This document shows positions 6,854 to 8,483 of a stretch of 8,483 bases of DNA, piece by piece. Both the position numbers and the translations under genes were made by a program. The DNA comes from Pseudomonadota bacterium (GTDB lineage Bacteria > BMS3Abin14), in NCBI GenBank assembly GCA_016937135.1, contig JAFGWO010000026.1:1-8483 (forward strand), given 5' to 3'. Position 1 is the stretch's first letter; the number at the start of each line of letters is the position of its first letter. The notes beneath the pieces are model-generated. The model made no database searches, was not told where the DNA came from, and was given only the letters and a program-made list of their open reading frames with translations.

Positions 6854-7504
6854 ATGCCGGAAGAGATAAGGGAGTTTAACCCCGATGTGCCGGAAGAAAT
6901 CCTGAAGGAAGATCTCGAAAAATACAGAAAGCTGGCCCTAGAGTTCGGGGCGGACGATGCGGTGGCCCTCCCCGCAAGCGAGGTCGTCCTCGATGAGAGG
7001 GTCCTCGCCAGGTGCGTCTCCCCCATGTGCCCCTATTTCAGGACCAATCTGCACTGCCCTCCCTACGGGATGAAGCTGGATGAGACCCGCCGGGTGGTGG
7101 AGGCGTTTCGGTGGGGGATCTTCGTCATGAACAAGGTCCCGGCGGGGGAGCAGACGGGCAAGGATTATTATGACCCGACACACCGCCTTCCCGGGGCCGT
7201 CAAGATGTACAAGATCGTGGCCAAGCTCCAGTCCGCGGCCTTTTACGACGGCTATCCCCTGGCCATGGCATGGTCGGGGGGACCCTGCTGCAAGCGGGTC
7301 TTCTGCCCCACGAAGGAATGCCAGGGCCTCAAGGGGGAAGGGTGCCGTTTCGGCCACAAGGTGACCCCGACCATGCACAGCGCCGGCATGGATGTCTTCA
7401 CCATGGCCGCCAGGGCCGGATGGAAAATATACCCTATCGGATGGGAAACCACGGCTGACCAGGTTCCCTATGGACTGGAAATGGGCCTCGTCCTGATCGA
7501 CTGA
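6854..7504 (+). CDS. DUF2284 family cysteine-rich, predicted metal-binding protein
   Basis: This 216-residue soluble protein has eight cysteines in two clusters. The N-terminal cluster is Cys54-X4-Cys59 then Cys68 (CVSPMCPYFRTNLHCPPYG). The C-terminal cluster is Cys145, Cys146, Cys151, Cys156 and Cys164 (GGPCCKRVFCPTKECQ then GEGC), followed by a conserved-looking HKVTPTMHSAGMDVFTMA segment and GWKIYPIG. This is the pattern of DUF2284, annotated as predicted metal-binding proteins and common in anaerobic bacteria and archaea; the arrangement suggests an iron-sulfur cluster or other metal site, but no reaction is established. No signal peptide or membrane segment is seen, so it is probably cytoplasmic. 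The start at 6854 is preferred over the in-frame 6752 because of the AAGGAG site. It follows the PAS gene by 19 bp and is probably co-transcribed, which hints at control of a metal or redox function by the sensor. Confidence 0.85.
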   Translation: MPEEIREFNPDVPEEILKEDLEKYRKLALEFGADDAVALPASEVVLDERVLARCVSPMCPYFRTNLHCPPYGMKLDETRRVVEAFRWGIFVMNKVPAGEQTGKDYYDPTHRLPGAVKMYKIVAKLQSAAFYDGYPLAMAWSGGPCCKRVFCPTKECQGLKGEGCRFGHKVTPTMHSAGMDVFTMAARAGWKIYPIGWETTADQVPYGLEMGLVLID

Positions 7505-7662
7505 GGCAGAACCCGCAATACCCCAATCAGGCAGCCGGGGCAATAAGCCCAAACCCATCCGGGTCACCCCTGTTTTTGAATCAAAGGGACGGCGGAAAGG
7601 GAAAAAGGATTATCCTGAAATGATCCGTGTGACGTCCCTGGCCAAAAAATCGGGGTTTAAAT
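7505..7662. other. Intergenic region between convergent genes
   Basis: These 158 bases separate the DUF2284 gene from the oppositely oriented efflux gene. They contain a distant inverted repeat, AGGGACG (7585-7591) with CGTCCCT (7633-7639), and inside it a short near-palindrome AGGAT-T-ATCCT (7606-7616). A run TGTTTTTG near 7571-7578 follows a weak ACCC/GGGT hairpin. Any of these could help end transcription, but none is a convincing intrinsic terminator. No gene is visible. Confidence 0.35.
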
Positions 7663-8483
7663 TCATTGGAGGGACGCTGCGGCTGCGTCCTCGTAAATAA
7701 TACCGCCGCCCGTTGCCTGAAAAAACGCCACACTGTTGAGCAGACGTTTCGCCTGGCCCTCTATCAAATCAAACTGCGTCTCCTGCCGCTGCTGTTGTGC
7801 GACGAGCAGGTCGTAATACCCGACTGCGCCGAGGGCATACGTGCGCCGGGTTGAATCCAGAGCCTTCCTTGAGGCTGTGTCAGCAGCCGTGAGCGCCGCC
7901 AATCTTTCAGAATCATTCTCCAGTGCCCGCAGCACATCGGCCACACCGCGAAGCGACTCAAGGACGACGGATTGGTAGTTCGCTGCAGCCGCTTCAAGAG
8001 CGGCGAGGGCTGCCCGTTTTTCTGCAGGCAGACCGGGGCTGAACAAGGGTTGAGTCAGTTGCCCCACCATGCTCCAGAAGGATGAACCGCTGTCAAACAG
8101 GCCGCCGATCGTCAGAGCCTGTGATCCGAGATCGGAGCTGAGGGTAAGCTGAGGATACAATCGGGAGACCGCCACCCCGTATTCGGCGCTGGCGGCGTGG
8201 AGCAATGCTTCAGCTCCCAGGATATCCGGCCTTTTGCGTACCAGATCGGAAGGCAGGACCAGCGGCAGTTCCCGCGGCAGCTCGAAATCCTCAAGGGTGA
8301 AGGATGGCAAGCCGCCTGCTCCCGGTTCCCGGCCGATCAGGACAGCCAGGAGGTGTTCATTCTGCTGGAGTTGGTCTCGCAGAAGGGGTATTTGGGCGCG
8401 AGTCCTTTCCACCTGTGTCTGCACCGCCAGGACGTCCCCGAGGGCCGCAGAGCCAAGGCGTACACGCTCTGCGGTCAGTTCCA
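7663..8483 (-). CDS. TolC/OprM-like outer-membrane efflux protein, C-terminal part (5' end outside window)
   Basis: The frame is open to the window end and encodes about 273 C-terminal residues of an outer membrane factor of the NodT/OprM type, normally about 450-500 residues. Such trimers form the outer-membrane and periplasmic tunnel of tripartite RND pumps. Visible family signatures are LGSAALGDVLAVQTQVERTRAQI, the LAVLIGREPG motif, a PSDLVRKRPDILGAEALLHAASAEYGVAVSRLYPQLTLS block, and a second repeat copy with RRTYALGAVGYYDLLVAQQQRQETQ and a terminal ATGGG. Long helical, alanine- and leucine-rich segments fit the coiled-coil barrel. A GTG at 8424 is internal, not a start. The lipoprotein signal, if present, and any partner pump genes would lie beyond the window. 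It converges on the DUF2284 gene and is a separate unit. Confidence 0.92.
   Translation of the reverse strand, partial: ELTAERVRLGSAALGDVLAVQTQVERTRAQIPLLRDQLQQNEHLLAVLIGREPGAGGLPSFTLEDFELPRELPLVLPSDLVRKRPDILGAEALLHAASAEYGVAVSRLYPQLTLSSDLGSQALTIGGLFDSGSSFWSMVGQLTQPLFSPGLPAEKRAALAALEAAAANYQSVVLESLRGVADVLRALENDSERLAALTAADTASRKALDSTRRTYALGAVGYYDLLVAQQQRQETQFDLIEGQAKRLLNSVAFFQATGGGIIYEDAAAASLQ

Noticed and set aside
7663..8424. GTG at 8424 as the start of the efflux protein
   Set aside because: The frame continues upstream to the window edge with family-like sequence (LTAERVRLGSAALGDVLAV), so the gene is cut by the window rather than starting there.
1..8483. Mobile element, phage, CRISPR or defence system
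   Set aside because: No transposase, integrase, terminal repeats, regular direct repeats or defence domains were seen; the genes are metabolic, sensory or transport-related.

Overview
The window is GC-rich bacterial DNA carrying a dense citrate-metabolism operon, followed by several small accessory genes and the end of an efflux gene. The taxonomic guess is inference. A mitochondrial-type aconitase, a eukaryote-like (subfamily II) isocitrate dehydrogenase and a two-subunit ATP-citrate lyase in one operon, together with a DsrE-like protein and a DUF2284 protein, fit an anaerobe of the Desulfobacterota (Desulfobacter-like), probably uncultured. Other lineages using the reductive TCA cycle cannot be excluded.

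Region 1 (2-4931, + strand): the 3' end of aconitase, then isocitrate dehydrogenase, then the small (aclB) and large (aclA) subunits of ATP-citrate lyase. Spacings are 0 bp, 11 bp and a 1-bp overlap, so this reads as one transcription unit. Together the enzymes connect 2-oxoglutarate, isocitrate, citrate, and acetyl-CoA plus oxaloacetate. That is the citrate arm of the reductive TCA cycle, or of a Desulfobacter-style oxidative cycle in which the lyase runs backwards and yields ATP. The isocitrate dehydrogenase carries Asp-Gln where NADP-dependent relatives carry the Arg-His that binds the 2'-phosphate, so it may use NAD(H).

Region 2 (4891-5764, + strand): a class I SAM-dependent methyltransferase whose only standard start codon lies inside aclA. 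A hairpin with a T-rich tail overlaps its stop codon and probably ends the operon.

Region 3 (5788-6225, - strand): a small DsrE-like protein with a Cys-X2-Cys-X3-Cys cluster, a strong ribosome binding site and a recognisable sigma-70-type promoter.

Region 4 (6226-7504, + strand): a divergently transcribed two-gene unit with a stand-alone PAS-domain protein, then a cysteine-rich DUF2284 protein. The PAS domain has a histidine at the position of the FixL haem ligand, which suggests but does not prove haem binding.

Region 5 (7505-8483): a 158-bp gap between convergent genes, then the C-terminal part of a TolC/OprM-like outer-membrane efflux protein on the - strand that runs off the window end. 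No rRNA, tRNA, CRISPR array, insertion sequence or attachment site was seen. No stretch of more than 300 bases lacks a gene.
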